A DNA stretch of 64,000 nt from Thalassotalea marina (GTDB lineage: Bacteria > Pseudomonadota > Gammaproteobacteria > Enterobacterales > Alteromonadaceae): contig NZ_BNCK01000009.1 of assembly GCF_014656435.1 (NCBI RefSeq), positions 1 to 64,000 of the forward strand, read 5' to 3'. The notes under the pieces were generated by a model that was given only the letters and a program-made list of their open reading frames with translations, was not told where the DNA came from and made no database searches. How positions within the stretch are numbered: position 1 is the first letter of the stretch; the number at the start of each line of letters is the position of its first letter. Positions 1 through 8,877 of the stretch are shown here, piece by piece. A program made the position numbers and the translations under genes.

Positions 1-113
1 AAAACTTATAAAAGTAGTTTTTGCATGAACCTCACTGAGTTAGTTTTTTATAGCCTAAGCTACTGGTAAAACATCATCACTGTGAGTGCCCACACAAATT
101 GCATGATAACTAA

Positions 114-125
114 TTGTTAAAGAAC
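114..125 (-). promoter_or_regulatory. boxA antitermination element of the rRNA leader
   Basis: The minus strand reads GTTCTTTAACAA, very close to the enterobacterial boxA TGCTCTTTAACAA. In rRNA leaders this element binds NusB-S10 and loads the antitermination complex. It lies downstream of the promoters and the boxB-like hairpin in the leftward direction. Confidence 0.75.
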
Positions 126-143
126 TTGAATCTTGCGATTCGA

Positions 144-166
144 CCAAACATCACATTCGTGTTTGG
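144..166 (-). promoter_or_regulatory. boxB-like stem-loop in the rRNA leader
   Basis: A perfect 7-bp inverted repeat (CCAAACA / TGTTTGG, 9-nt loop) is transcribed just before boxA when read leftward, as boxB is in rRNA leaders. Confidence 0.6.
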
Positions 167-196
167 CGTGCGCTCTACCGTTGAGAGCGGATGCGC

Positions 197-224
197 ATTT
201 TACGCATCTCAGTTTTGATGTCAA
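197..224 (-). promoter_or_regulatory. rRNA operon promoter, proximal
   Basis: On the minus strand a consensus -35 TTGACA (219-224) is separated by 16 bp from -10 TAAAAT (197-202). It is followed by a GC-rich stretch starting GCGCATCC, the discriminator type linked to stringent (ppGpp/DksA) control of rRNA. Confidence 0.75.
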
Positions 225-343
225 CACTTTTCTTAAAAAACTTTATTTTATTTTTTCAAGTTTGGTTGATTGTTTTGTTAAGTATTTACTTAACTAAACT
301 TATCAAAACTGCTTCTTGGCTTGTCCCCGAGAAGTGGATGCGC

Positions 344-371
344 ATTTTAGGGATTTTTATCTCGCCGTCAA
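344..371 (-). promoter_or_regulatory. rRNA operon promoter, distal
   Basis: On the minus strand -35 TTGACG (366-371), a 16-bp spacer and -10 TAAAAT (344-349). The -10 and discriminator match the proximal promoter exactly over TAAAATGCGCATCC, so the two form a tandem duplicated pair 147 bp apart. Confidence 0.72.
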
Positions 372-464
372 CACCTTTTTGTCACTTTTTATCAAAAGCT
401 CAACTGGGTGTTTAAATTTAGTACAAAACAACCAATTCTTCCAAGAAAAACTCAAATAAAAACG

Positions 465-490
465 AAAAAAGCGTGGCAAGCACGCTTTTT
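465..490 (-). terminator. terminator of pssA
   Basis: Inverted repeat AAGCGTG / CACGCTT with A-runs and T-runs on the two sides, just downstream of the pssA stop codon in the leftward direction. Confidence 0.8.
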
Positions 491-516
491 CTTCATAGTA
501 ACAACTCAGTTACCCA

Positions 517-1419
517 TTAATCTTTATCTTTTACATCGGAGTCGACATTTTCATTAGCTTTTTTAGCATTTTCTGAGTTTGATGTTTTAAATGCTTCTTG
601 TTTAAACTCAGCATCTTGATCATCACCAACGACATGTTCTAATTTTAACTTTTTGACACTACGGATAGTTGTTATTGGTCCAGACGCTGCATACAACACG
701 AAAATAACGGTAAGTAATTCAGCAGGACTCGAAGCAACAATAACAAATACCAACACAATCAATAATACGACAATAAAATTGACCTTTCCTTTCCAGTCTA
801 CTTCTTTGAAGCTGTTGTATCTAAAGTTACTTACCATCAACAAACCAGTGATAATAGTAATAAGTCCCATAACAAAACCAAAATCTTGGCCAGTTATTTC
901 ATACTCAGTGCCTGCCCAGACAAGACTAGCAATCACACCTGCCGCCGCAGGACTTGCTAATCCCTGGAAATATCTTTTATCAGCCACACCTACTTGTGTA
1001 TTAAAACGGGCTAAACGCAATGCTGCCCCTGCGACAAATACAAACGCAGCTAACCAACCAAACTTCCCCATTCCTGATAATGCCCAGTTATAGGCAACAA
1101 GACCTGGAGCAATACCAAAGGACACCATGTCGGCCATACTGTCATATTCAGCGCCAAACTCACTTTGAGTATTAGTCATTCTTGCTACCCGTCCATCTAA
1201 GCCATCAAATATCATAGCGATGAAGATGGCAACAGCTGCACTTTCAAAGTGACCATTCATAGAAGAAACAACAGCGAAAAAACCGGAAAAGAGCCCAGCT
1301 GTTGTTAACAAGTTAGGGAGTAAATAGATACCACGCGATGGTGTTGGTGAAGGTGATTGATTGCTTGACATACGCCTAATATAGAGATCGTCTTCTTGAT
1401 TAGCTATGTAATTTATCAC
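517..1419 (-). CDS. pssA: CDP-diacylglycerol--serine O-phosphatidyltransferase
   Basis: Integral membrane enzyme that makes phosphatidylserine from CDP-diacylglycerol and L-serine, the committed step to phosphatidylethanolamine. The CDP-alcohol phosphotransferase signature DGxxAR-x8-GxxxDxxxD is complete at about residues 75-97, and several hydrophobic segments follow. The last 50 residues are a charged Lys/Asp/Glu-rich cytosolic tail. The listed start is GTG with AGGTGA 13 bases upstream. An internal ATG at 1371 is a reasonable alternative because the first 16 residues precede the conserved region. It is a single gene with its own terminator and is divergent from the DUF4124 gene. The family call is secure; the start is not. 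Confidence 0.93.
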   Translation of the reverse strand: MINYIANQEDDLYIRRMSSNQSPSPTPSRGIYLLPNLLTTAGLFSGFFAVVSSMNGHFESAAVAIFIAMIFDGLDGRVARMTNTQSEFGAEYDSMADMVSFGIAPGLVAYNWALSGMGKFGWLAAFVFVAGAALRLARFNTQVGVADKRYFQGLASPAAAGVIASLVWAGTEYEITGQDFGFVMGLITIITGLLMVSNFRYNSFKEVDWKGKVNFIVVLLIVLVFVIVASSPAELLTVIFVLYAASGPITTIRSVKKLKLEHVVGDDQDAEFKQEAFKTSNSENAKKANENVDSDVKDKD

Positions 1420-1463
1420 ACATAACTTAAATTCACCTATAATTAATTAAATTTCACTTAATT

Positions 1464-1488
1464 CGTTTACATCAAGTATTTGTAAACG
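1464..1488. repeat. inverted repeat between pssA and the DUF4124 gene
   Basis: Perfect 7-bp arms CGTTTAC / GTAAACG separated by 11 bp in the divergent intergenic region. It could be an operator for either flanking gene or a 5'-UTR hairpin. No known motif was assigned. Confidence 0.4.
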
Positions 1489-1549
1489 CCAAAAGCTATT
1501 GTTATAACATGGACTGCCTGTACATTTTTAAAAACAGTTTGGAAGACAT

Positions 1550-1987
1550 ATGCAAAAAACTATTGCCAGCTTGTTAACCATTTACTTTGTTACAAGTGCC
1601 GTTGCACAGAATGTTACCGTTTATCGATGGGTAGATAAAAATAACGTCGTTCATTTTAGCCAACATCAACCCAACCACAATGACTATACAGAATTATCGT
1701 TATCTGTATTTAACAAAACTAATACTAAACTTCCCAAAGACGACAAATCTCCCGCGGCTAGTGGCAATTCAAAAGGCACACAAGGTAATGTAAACACGAA
1801 TTCAACCAAAGTGGATGCAACAAAATCAAAGTGTGATGAAGCAAAAGCAAATGTCGCCACATTAAAAAATCATGACAACATACAGTACACCGATGAAAAC
1901 GGACAGGTGCAGGTATTAACAGAGCTTGAAAAGAAACAGCAACTTGCAATTAATGAAAAACAAGTAGAAGTGTATTGCGATATTTAG
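1550..1987 (+). CDS. DUF4124 domain-containing secreted protein
   Basis: Small exported protein of unknown function. The N-terminus is a signal peptide (about residues 1-19, ending near AVAQ). It is followed by the short DUF4124 motif built around YRWVDKNNVVHFS at about residues 25-37, a beta-hairpin-like element common in marine gammaproteobacterial periplasmic proteins. The rest is hydrophilic and low-complexity, with two cysteines (near residues 94 and 143) that may form a disulfide. GGAAG lies 4-5 bases before the ATG. A strong terminator follows. The domain call is good; no role can be inferred. Confidence 0.8.
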   Translation: MQKTIASLLTIYFVTSAVAQNVTVYRWVDKNNVVHFSQHQPNHNDYTELSLSVFNKTNTKLPKDDKSPAASGNSKGTQGNVNTNSTKVDATKSKCDEAKANVATLKNHDNIQYTDENGQVQVLTELEKKQQLAINEKQVEVYCDI

Positions 1988-2036
1988 GTAGATCTCTACT
2001 TTAATATTTAACAAACCTCTGAACTGTATCAGAATT

Positions 2037-2068
2037 AAAGCTGAGTCACATAGATACTCAGCTTTTTT
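2037..2068 (+). terminator. terminator of the DUF4124 gene
   Basis: Stem AGCTGAGT / ACTCAGCT (2039-2046 and 2056-2063) followed by a run of T. It may also partly serve the convergent TonB/sigma operon. Confidence 0.8.
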
Positions 2069-2229
2069 GTGTTAAGTGCCCACCCAACAAGCATTCCAAC
2101 AATTTCACCAAAATGAACTACTGCTGTGATTAATTGTATGTTTTATCTAAACGCTATTTTTCAACATTTCAATACGGTTTTAATGACTAAGCTATTAAAT
2201 AACTCAATGATAATATGGAGCACCTTTTA

Positions 2230-2925
2230 TTATGGTATCTTGAATTCGAATACCACTTCATAAACGCGTTCGATATCAGCTTGCGGCGGATACACCCATT
2301 TAGCTAATGCACTTTGAGAGGCACGTCTAAACCGTTTGTCACCTTGATTTTCAACAACTGAAATATTTTTAACCCTGCCGTTTTCATCAATTTCATAACG
2401 TAACGTTACTTGACCTGTTTTATGCATTTTTATTAAGGCTTCAGGGTAATCAGGTAATATCTTATAGGTAGGCTCTACGTGATATTCGGGTTTTGTCATA
2501 CTGGGCAACAGAACGGGATTCTCTAATTTCAAATTAAGTTGTGTCTCTGCTCTAGGCTTAGGTATGACTTCTGGCCTAGTCAACGGCCGGTCCATGTCAG
2601 GGTTGTTTACTTCTGGTTCTTTTGGCAACGACGACTTAACTATAGTTGGCTCATCTAACGCTTCAGCTGCAATTTCAGGTATTATCACCACTTGATGTTT
2701 AAACGCTGCTTCTACAATTTTATGATTTGGTGATTTTGCTAAATGCGTGATGATGGCGAAAATAGCGAAAGACGCCACACCTCCCATAAGTAAAATACTC
2801 AACGATTTTACCAATGAGTATTTACGCACGATTCGAGTTTCTTTAAACATTATTTTAGGTGCATCGATATTATCTTGACGTTGCTGATAAAGCTCGGCTA
2901 TGTCTTTATCAAATTTACTATTCAT
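2230..2925 (-). CDS. TonB C-terminal-domain protein in the anti-sigma position of an ECF operon
   Basis: 231-residue single-pass membrane protein. About 35 charged cytosolic residues come first, then one transmembrane helix (about 41-63), a Pro/Glu-rich periplasmic linker, and a TonB C-terminal domain (about 145-231) with the YP motif and the typical GxVxLxYxIDxxGxVxNxxV pattern. TonB proteins transfer proton-motive energy from ExbBD to outer-membrane receptors. The gene overlaps the upstream sigma factor by 8 bases, so translation is probably coupled. No separate anti-sigma gene is present. I infer, without proof, that the cytosolic segment could bind the sigma factor, with the TonB domain sensing periplasmic or receptor state. 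AGGA precedes the ATG. Confidence 0.8.
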   Translation of the reverse strand: MNSKFDKDIAELYQQRQDNIDAPKIMFKETRIVRKYSLVKSLSILLMGGVASFAIFAIITHLAKSPNHKIVEAAFKHQVVIIPEIAAEALDEPTIVKSSLPKEPEVNNPDMDRPLTRPEVIPKPRAETQLNLKLENPVLLPSMTKPEYHVEPTYKILPDYPEALIKMHKTGQVTLRYEIDENGRVKNISVVENQGDKRFRRASQSALAKWVYPPQADIERVYEVVFEFKIP

Positions 2926-3487
2926 GATTGTTTCCTAAAGCTTGTTTAAGGTGTTTACGTGCATACCTAAGTCGGCTTTTCACCGTTTCAAAAGATTCAT
3001 TAGTAATTTGAGCAATCTCAGATACAGAAAATCCGTCTTGTTGGAAAATAAAGGCTTCACGCTGAAAAAACGGCAATTGTTCGAGTGCTTGATTAAATTG
3101 AACCAACCTCTCTGCGTTTTTATTTATCAATGGATTCCATTCCATCACTTCAGTTATCTCATCAAGTGACTGCCACTGCCAACGTTTCATTCGTTTCAAT
3201 TCATCAAATAGTGTATTTCTCGCAATTGTATACAGCCAGCCTTTTACATTCTGATGGGTTAAAGGTAAATGCTGAAGTTTGAGCACTTTTAGCCAAGTTG
3301 TTTGCACAACATCTTCAGCCAAGGATCGATCAGACATGGAAAGTAAATAATGAAATAGAGGCTTATTAAATTGCTCAACAAGCAAACTTAAGCAAGTTTT
3401 ATCACCTGTTTCAATATACTTATTGAGCAATTTTTCGGGACTAGATGATGTATTAATCCACCCTTTTATCATTGAAGGTAACTTCAA
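2918..3487 (-). CDS. RNA polymerase sigma factor, ECF family
   Basis: 189-residue extracytoplasmic-function sigma-70 factor. Region 2 (about residues 35-100) has the AEDVVQTTWLKVLK and GWLYTIARNTLFDELKR features that bind core polymerase and the -10. Region 4 (about 130-183) has the helix-turn-helix FSVSEIAQITNESFETVKSRLRYAR-type pattern for the -35. There is no region 1.1 or 3, as expected for ECF factors. It lies between two TonB-like genes: 9 bases after the first and overlapping the second by 8 bases. Its target promoters cannot be deduced from the window. The family is certain; the ECF subgroup is not assigned. Confidence 0.92.
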   Translation of the reverse strand: MKLPSMIKGWINTSSSPEKLLNKYIETGDKTCLSLLVEQFNKPLFHYLLSMSDRSLAEDVVQTTWLKVLKLQHLPLTHQNVKGWLYTIARNTLFDELKRMKRWQWQSLDEITEVMEWNPLINKNAERLVQFNQALEQLPFFQREAFIFQQDGFSVSEIAQITNESFETVKSRLRYARKHLKQALGNNHE

Positions 3488-3496
3488 ATGGTATCC

Positions 3497-4105
3497 TTAT
3501 ATTTGCTGTTGCATGTTGAAGTCTAATTGCACTGTAATCCCAGATTGTATCACAGGTTTACCATCAACAATCTTCGCTTTGTATTTCCATTTTTTTAATG
3601 CGCTTTTGGCCGCTTTATCAAACAAACGTTTGGGCTGAGAATCGATCACGCTAATATTGATAACCTCTCCTAATTCATTAATATCGAATCCCAATTTGAC
3701 CCACCCTTCTATTCCGTGTTGTGACGCTTCGATAGGATATCTAGGATTTGACCTAACAATAGGGCGAGCATCATTATTTTTCATCCCAGTTCCAAGAGAA
3801 AACTCGGCTTTACCCGCTGGTATATCCATACCTATAGCGGTAAATTGAATTTCATTTTGTATTTCACTTGTTTCAACTTGCGAACGAGCCATTTTCATTT
3901 TAGGTGGCGGCTCAGGTGCCTGTATTGGCTTCCTATTTATGGTGTTTGGCTTTGATTCCTTTGGTAGTTGATATAATTCAACAACTACCGGGTCCTCATA
4001 ATCAAGCCCTCGCGGTTCTTCATTTTCGATTAAGTACGCCATAAAGGCAAATAAGCCAATAGTCGTTGCACTAGCAAAGGGTAAGATCATTATGTATCTA
4101 TTCAT
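3497..4105 (-). CDS. energy transducer TonB-like protein
   Basis: 202 residues: an N-terminal membrane anchor (about residues 4-26), a short Pro-rich linker (PEPPPK near residue 67), and a TonB C-terminal domain (about 112-200) containing the NPRYPIEASQHGIEGWVKLGF-type beginning. It is first in an operon with an ECF sigma factor and a second TonB-like gene. No exbB/exbD lies beside it, so it would borrow those partners from elsewhere. The linker is short for a classical TonB that must span the periplasm, so a signalling or local role is possible. Family call good, role uncertain. Confidence 0.85.
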   Translation of the reverse strand: MNRYIMILPFASATTIGLFAFMAYLIENEEPRGLDYEDPVVVELYQLPKESKPNTINRKPIQAPEPPPKMKMARSQVETSEIQNEIQFTAIGMDIPAGKAEFSLGTGMKNNDARPIVRSNPRYPIEASQHGIEGWVKLGFDINELGEVINISVIDSQPKRLFDKAAKSALKKWKYKAKIVDGKPVIQSGITVQLDFNMQQQI

Positions 4106-4429
4106 CGTGTTTCCTCAATTAAAGCTAATAAAGAGGTGTGGCCACACGGCAAACAAGTCGTTATTTATTACTTGTTTACAGATATAACGATTAGGGTTTT
4201 AAAAAGGGGTTAAATAAAATGAATATTTTTAAACTTTTTGCAAAGTAGAGGTATTTGAAGCCACACTAAAAAAAAGCTACTCAATATTATTGAGTAGCTT
4301 TTTAATTCACAATTGCAAACTAGTGACAGTTAGATAAGAATTGCCAAAAGTTATTTGACGCGCCATGTCTAACACATGTTAGCCACTAGATGGCTTTGTA
4401 CTTTCTGCTATTGTTAGCAATAGTAACGT
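4106..4429. other. intergenic region between the TonB/sigma operon and clpB
   Basis: Holds the clpB terminator (4270-4304) and presumably the promoter of the TonB/sigma/TonB operon near 4110-4210. AT-rich with no credible open reading frame. I did not identify a convincing promoter by eye. Confidence 0.5.
4270..4304 (-). terminator. terminator of clpB
   Basis: Perfect 10-bp stem AGCTACTCAA / TTGAGTAGCT with A-run and T-run flanks, about 130 bp beyond the clpB stop in the leftward direction. The long T-run on the minus strand fits termination of leftward transcription. Confidence 0.75.
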
Positions 4430-7006
4430 TTAAGTATTAGTAAAGACAAAGCAATTATCTTTTACATCTGCTTTAATCGACTGTCCCCTCATCGACTCAC
4501 TAGCAAGTATCTTATGAGCTAAAGGATTTTCAATTGATTGTTGTATCGCTCTTTTTAACGGTCGAGCACCAAATAACGGATCAAACCCAGCTTGCGCAAT
4601 TAGTGATACGGCTTCTTCGGTAACTAATAATTCAATTTCTTGATTAGCTAGTCGCTCTACTAAAGCCTTCAATTGTATATTCGCGATTTCTTTAATTTCA
4701 TCGGACTTCAACGGATGAAAGACCACAGATTCGTCAATCCGGTTTATAAACTCTGGCTTAAAATATTGACCAACTTCATTCATAACTTTGGCTTTCATTT
4801 CTTCATACTGATTATCATTAGCATAAAGTTGAATAATATCTGAGCCGATATTTGAGGTCATAATTACAACGGTATTTCTAAAGTCGACCGTTCGACCTTG
4901 ACCATCAGTTAAGCGGCCGTCATCTAATACCTGAAGAAGAATATTAAACACATCAGGATGCGCTTTTTCTATTTCGTCCAGCAATATAACTGAGTATGGC
5001 TTTCGGCGAACTGCCTCTGTTAAATAACCGCCTTCTTCGTAACCGACATATCCAGGAGGAGCACCCACTAATCTAGCAACAGAATGCTTCTCCATGAATT
5101 CAGACATATCAACACGAATTAAGGCGTCTTCACTATCAAATAGAAAGTTAGCAACCGCCTTGGTCAACTCGGTTTTACCGACACCTGTTGGTCCTAAAAA
5201 CAAAAACGAACCGATAGGTTGATTAGGATCTGCCAACCCAGCACGAGATCGTCTAATAGCATTGGCTACAGAGCCAACAGCCTCATGTTGACCAATTACA
5301 CGCTTGTGTAATTCATCTTCCATTTTTATTAACTTGTCGCGTTCTTCTTCTAACATTTTTGATACAGGAATACCTGTCGAGCGGCTCAATACATCAGCAA
5401 TTTCAACATCTGTTACTTTGTTTCTTAACAAACTCATTTCCTGCATCTCTGCTTGAGACGCTAAATCAAGTTGCTTTTCCAACGATGGGATCCTGCTATA
5501 TTGCAGCTCTGCCATTTTGTTTAAGTCACTGCTACGTCGAGCCTGTTCTAGTTCAATTCGAGCCTGCTCTAGTTCACCTTTGATGGTTTGAGTGCCGTGT
5601 ATTGCCGCTTTTTCAGATGTCCAAATCTCATCTAGTTCATGATAATTTGCTTCAAGTTCAGATAATTGTTCGTTTATTAAGTTTAAACGCTTAACCGAGC
5701 TATCATCAGTTTCGTCTTCTAATGCTTTTTGCTCCAGTTTAAGTTGGATTATCTTCCTATCTAAACGATCTAGCTCTTCAGGTTTTGAATCCATTTGCAG
5801 CCTGATACTGGAAGCCGACTCGTCAATCAAATCAATTGCTTTGTCTGGCAACTGACGATCACTAATATAACGATGTGATAAACTTGCTGCGGCAACAATA
5901 GCAGGATCCGTAATTTCAACATTGTGATGCAACTCATAACGTTCTTTCAAACCACGTAAAATAGCAATTGTGTCTTCAACACTAGGCTCTTCTACTAAAA
6001 CCTTCTGAAATCTTCGCTCTAGCGCTGCATCTTTTTCGATATATTGACGGTATTCATCTAGAGTTGTAGCACCTACACAATGTAAATCACCCCGAGCTAA
6101 GGCTGGTTTTAACATGTTACCGGCATCCATTGCGCCGTCTGTTTTACCTGCGCCAACCATTGTGTGTAATTCGTCGATAAACAAAATAACTTGGCCTTCC
6201 TCTTTAGCCAATTCATTTAATACCGCCTTTAAGCGCTCTTCAAACTCGCCTCGGTATTTTGCACCAGCGACAAGTGCGCCCATATCCAACGACAATACAC
6301 GCTTGTTTTTTAAACCTTCTGGTACTTCATGATCCACAATGCGCTGTGCCAGCCCTTCTACTATCGCTGTTTTACCAACACCAGGCTGCCCAATAAGTAC
6401 AGGGTTATTTTTCGTCCGTCGTTGAAGTACCTGAATGGTACGCCTAATTTCGTCATCCCTGCCAATAACAGGATCTAACTTACCTTCTGAAGCCCTTGCA
6501 GTAACATCGACAGTAAATTTATCCAGTGCTTGACGAACATCTTCAGCATTTTGGTCGTTAACTTTTTGACCACCTCGAATATGTTCAATGGCATCTTTAA
6601 TACGCTGCTCAGACGCTCCTAAAGATTTTAAAATCTGCCCCAACTTGCCCTTATCTTCAATTGCTGCAAGTAAAAATACTTCTGAAGATATATATTGGTC
6701 TCCAAGCTTTTGTGCATATTTGTCACACAAATTTAGTAAGCTGCCCATTGCATTTGATAATTGAACATCGCCCCCTGTACCCGAAACCTTTGGTAACTCT
6801 GATACAGCAGCCTCTACTTGAGTCCGTATAGTATATACATCAATACCTGCACTTTTTAATAATGGAATTGTGCTGCCATTATTTTGGTTTAGCAGCGCCA
6901 GCATTAAATGCACGGGCTCAATGAACTGATTATCTTTTCCTAATGCAATAGATTGCGCATCAGAAATTGCCACTTGAAATGATTGAGTAAAGCGATCTAA
7001 TCGCAT
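4430..7006 (-). CDS. clpB: ATP-dependent disaggregase ClpB
   Basis: Cytosolic hexameric Hsp100 that pulls polypeptides out of aggregates together with DnaK. At 858 residues it is the full family length. The Clp-N double repeat (1-145) is followed by AAA+ domain 1 with Walker [10 protein letters not shown] (about 205) and Walker [10 protein letters not shown]. Next come the coiled-coil M domain (about 410-530), AAA+ domain 2 with Walker [10 protein letters not shown] (about 605) and DEIEKAHP, and the C-terminal D2-small domain. AGGAG precedes the ATG by 7 bases. A heat-shock sigma-32 promoter lies just upstream and a terminator downstream, so it is probably monocistronic under heat-shock control. 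Confidence 0.98.
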   Translation of the reverse strand: MRLDRFTQSFQVAISDAQSIALGKDNQFIEPVHLMLALLNQNNGSTIPLLKSAGIDVYTIRTQVEAAVSELPKVSGTGGDVQLSNAMGSLLNLCDKYAQKLGDQYISSEVFLLAAIEDKGKLGQILKSLGASEQRIKDAIEHIRGGQKVNDQNAEDVRQALDKFTVDVTARASEGKLDPVIGRDDEIRRTIQVLQRRTKNNPVLIGQPGVGKTAIVEGLAQRIVDHEVPEGLKNKRVLSLDMGALVAGAKYRGEFEERLKAVLNELAKEEGQVILFIDELHTMVGAGKTDGAMDAGNMLKPALARGDLHCVGATTLDEYRQYIEKDAALERRFQKVLVEEPSVEDTIAILRGLKERYELHHNVEITDPAIVAAASLSHRYISDRQLPDKAIDLIDESASSIRLQMDSKPEELDRLDRKIIQLKLEQKALEDETDDSSVKRLNLINEQLSELEANYHELDEIWTSEKAAIHGTQTIKGELEQARIELEQARRSSDLNKMAELQYSRIPSLEKQLDLASQAEMQEMSLLRNKVTDVEIADVLSRSTGIPVSKMLEEERDKLIKMEDELHKRVIGQHEAVGSVANAIRRSRAGLADPNQPIGSFLFLGPTGVGKTELTKAVANFLFDSEDALIRVDMSEFMEKHSVARLVGAPPGYVGYEEGGYLTEAVRRKPYSVILLDEIEKAHPDVFNILLQVLDDGRLTDGQGRTVDFRNTVVIMTSNIGSDIIQLYANDNQYEEMKAKVMNEVGQYFKPEFINRIDESVVFHPLKSDEIKEIANIQLKALVERLANQEIELLVTEEAVSLIAQAGFDPLFGARPLKRAIQQSIENPLAHKILASESMRGQSIKADVKDNCFVFTNT

Positions 7007-7058
7007 AGTTAGTCTCCTATTGCCATATTACTGGTCTTACAATAACTCTAACTAAAAG

Positions 7059-7084
7059 TTATGGGCTTTTTGCTGAAATTCAAG
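7059..7084 (-). promoter_or_regulatory. sigma-32 heat-shock promoter of clpB
   Basis: On the minus strand CTTGAA (7079-7084) is followed after 12 bp by GCCCATAA (7059-7066), matching the RpoH consensus CTTGAA / CCCCATnT with one mismatch in the core. It ends about 50 bp before the clpB start codon. Confidence 0.85.
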
Positions 7085-7160
7085 CAACTAGCAAAGGAAG
7101 ATTTGATTTTGATCAAAACAACTCACACATTGATAAGTTGTTTATATAAATAGAATGGAG

Positions 7161-7922
7161 TTAGTTGATTACTATAATGGTTGCCATACGGCCGGTGACT
7201 TTGTCTCGTCGATACGAATAATAACGTAGTTTGTTTTCAACGGTACAAGGGCTACTAATGGCAATTTTTTTAACACCTGCACGCTGCAACAGGTATGTCG
7301 CAATACCTGGCAAATCAGCTAAAAACTTATTTGAGTCTGTTTCTCGAAAAAAAGTGGCTAGTTCACCATCGACGTCTTGAAATGCTAATTTAACTTCTTC
7401 ACCAACTTCAAAGCTAGTCGCACCGATACATGGACCCAACCAAGCTTCAATTTCGCTAGGTTGAGACGCCATTTTATTTAACGTATTTTCAATGATGTTC
7501 AAGCGAAGTGGACGCCATCCACCATGAATCGCTGCGATTTCATTTTCGGATGAACTTTTTAACAATATAGGTAAACAGTCTGCGGTCATAACTGCCAGCG
7601 CTAAATTTCTAGTTGAAGTTACTAGTGCATCAGCCGTTACCACTTGCTCATTGTGTTCATTGATAACGGCGACTTCATTACCGTGGACCTGATCTAACCA
7701 CTGAATTTTTGTATCAGATGGAAGAAATTTAAGTAATTGACGTCGATTATTTAATACCTGCGACTCTTCATCATCAACATGTAAACCTAAATTAAAGTTT
7801 CCATAAGGCAAGATTGAAGCATTACTATCTAAAGGATTTAACCTTGTCGTTTGAAAAGCTGAAATTGCTTTACTCGACAAGGTTACAAGATCAAATGCTG
7901 AATTAGTATTCGTCTTTAGCAT
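7161..7922 (-). CDS. pgeF: peptidoglycan editing factor / purine nucleoside phosphorylase, YfiH family
   Basis: 253-residue laccase-domain (multi-copper polyphenol oxidoreductase fold) protein of the YfiH/PgeF family. The family is reported to correct misincorporated amino acids in muropeptides and to act on purine nucleosides. The zinc/copper-ligand motifs are visible: a His in QVHGNEV (near 80), the Cys in TADCLPIL (about 116), and the His in AIHGGWR (about 134). The gene overlaps the 3' end of rluD by 20 bases, the usual rluD-pgeF-clpB arrangement in gammaproteobacteria, so it is probably co-transcribed with rluD. Family certain; physiological substrate debated. Confidence 0.9.
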   Translation of the reverse strand: MLKTNTNSAFDLVTLSSKAISAFQTTRLNPLDSNASILPYGNFNLGLHVDDEESQVLNNRRQLLKFLPSDTKIQWLDQVHGNEVAVINEHNEQVVTADALVTSTRNLALAVMTADCLPILLKSSSENEIAAIHGGWRPLRLNIIENTLNKMASQPSEIEAWLGPCIGATSFEVGEEVKLAFQDVDGELATFFRETDSNKFLADLPGIATYLLQRAGVKKIAISSPCTVENKLRYYSYRRDKVTGRMATIIVIN

Positions 7923-8877
7923 TTTGTTTAGTATCAGCTCTTAAAATATTGGTTAAATTAACCATATCTTCTGGTACATCGGCTGTCCAAGTCATTTGTT
8001 CACCTGTAATTGGGTGAAACAATGAAAGCATGGCTGCATGTAATGCTTGACGTCTAAAACCTCTCAGTATTGCTGCCAGCTCAGGTGTTGCATTACGAGG
8101 TGGTCTTGGTCTGCCGCCATAAACAGGGTCGCCAACCAAAGGATGAGTTATATGAGCCATGTGAACACGTATTTGATGCGTACGACCAGTTTCTAGTCTT
8201 AACCTTAATCGTGTATGTGCTCTAAATTTTTCCATCACTCGATAATGAGTTACCGAGGGGCGTCCGCCCATTGTTACCGCCATATGTGTTCGTTTACTTG
8301 GATGACGACCAATAGGCTCATCAACGATACCACCAGCTGTCATTTGTCCGTTTGCAATGGCTTCATATTCTCGGGTTATTTCTCTTGCTTGCAAAGCTTC
8401 TACTAGGTTAGTTTGCGCGGCTATTGTTTTTGCAACAACCATTAGACCCGTTGTATCTTTATCTAATCGATGAACAATACCTGCACGTGGCACGAGATCG
8501 ATATTTGGACAATGATGCAACAAAGCATTTAATACAGTACCATCAGGATTTCCTGCTCCGGGGTGTACAACAAGGTCTGCTGGTTTATTGATCACCAAGA
8601 TATCGTCATCTTCATAAACAATATTAAGTGGAATGTTTTGTGGTTCAAATCTTTCATCTGCTTCAATTTCTGCAGATATAGATATATTTTCGCCGCCATA
8701 CATTTTTTCACGAGCTTTAGTCAGAACAACGCCATTAACGGTAACGCTGCCAGCTAATATCCACTCTTTTAGTCTTGAGCGAGAATATTCAGGGAACATT
8801 TCAGCTAATGTTTGGTCGAACCGCTTGCCTAAACAGCTTTCTGGAACAAGGTCTTGGTGTAGAATTTTTTCTGCCAT
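7903..8877 (-). CDS. rluD: 23S rRNA pseudouridine(1911/1915/1917) synthase RluD
   Basis: Converts three uridines of helix 69 of 23S rRNA to pseudouridine, needed for normal ribosome assembly. An N-terminal S4 RNA-binding domain (about 8-75, with YSRSRLKEWI) precedes the RluA-type catalytic domain with GIVHRLDKDTTGL, where the Asp after HRL is the catalytic residue (about 140). A longer frame opens at 8907. I chose ATG at 8877 because GAGAG lies 5 bases upstream and the protein then aligns with E. coli RluD (MAQR...). It is divergent from bamD, the arrangement seen widely in gammaproteobacteria. Confidence 0.95.
   Translation of the reverse strand: MAEKILHQDLVPESCLGKRFDQTLAEMFPEYSRSRLKEWILAGSVTVNGVVLTKAREKMYGGENISISAEIEADERFEPQNIPLNIVYEDDDILVINKPADLVVHPGAGNPDGTVLNALLHHCPNIDLVPRAGIVHRLDKDTTGLMVVAKTIAAQTNLVEALQAREITREYEAIANGQMTAGGIVDEPIGRHPSKRTHMAVTMGGRPSVTHYRVMEKFRAHTRLRLRLETGRTHQIRVHMAHITHPLVGDPVYGGRPRPPRNATPELAAILRGFRRQALHAAMLSLFHPITGEQMTWTADVPEDMVNLTNILRADTKQNAKDEY

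Larger units (their letters stand above)
1..196 (-). other. 5' leader of an rRNA operon (16S gene lies left of the window)
   Basis: Read leftward, two strong promoters are followed by a stem-loop and a boxA antitermination motif, the order found in rRNA leaders. The 16S gene would begin left of position 1 and is not visible. Promoter, boxB-like and boxA elements are listed separately. An internal 16S-23S spacer is less likely because strong promoters lie immediately upstream. No protein-coding gene is credible here. Confidence 0.75.

Noticed and set aside
191..415. 74-codon open frame on the plus strand
   Set aside because: It overlaps both rRNA promoters, has no ribosome site and no family resemblance.
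653..1093. 146-codon open frame antisense to pssA
   Set aside because: Composition follows the reverse complement of a certain gene; no signal, motif or ribosome site.
2942..3169. Open frame antisense to the ECF sigma factor gene
   Set aside because: A shadow of the sigma factor gene, which has clear conserved regions.
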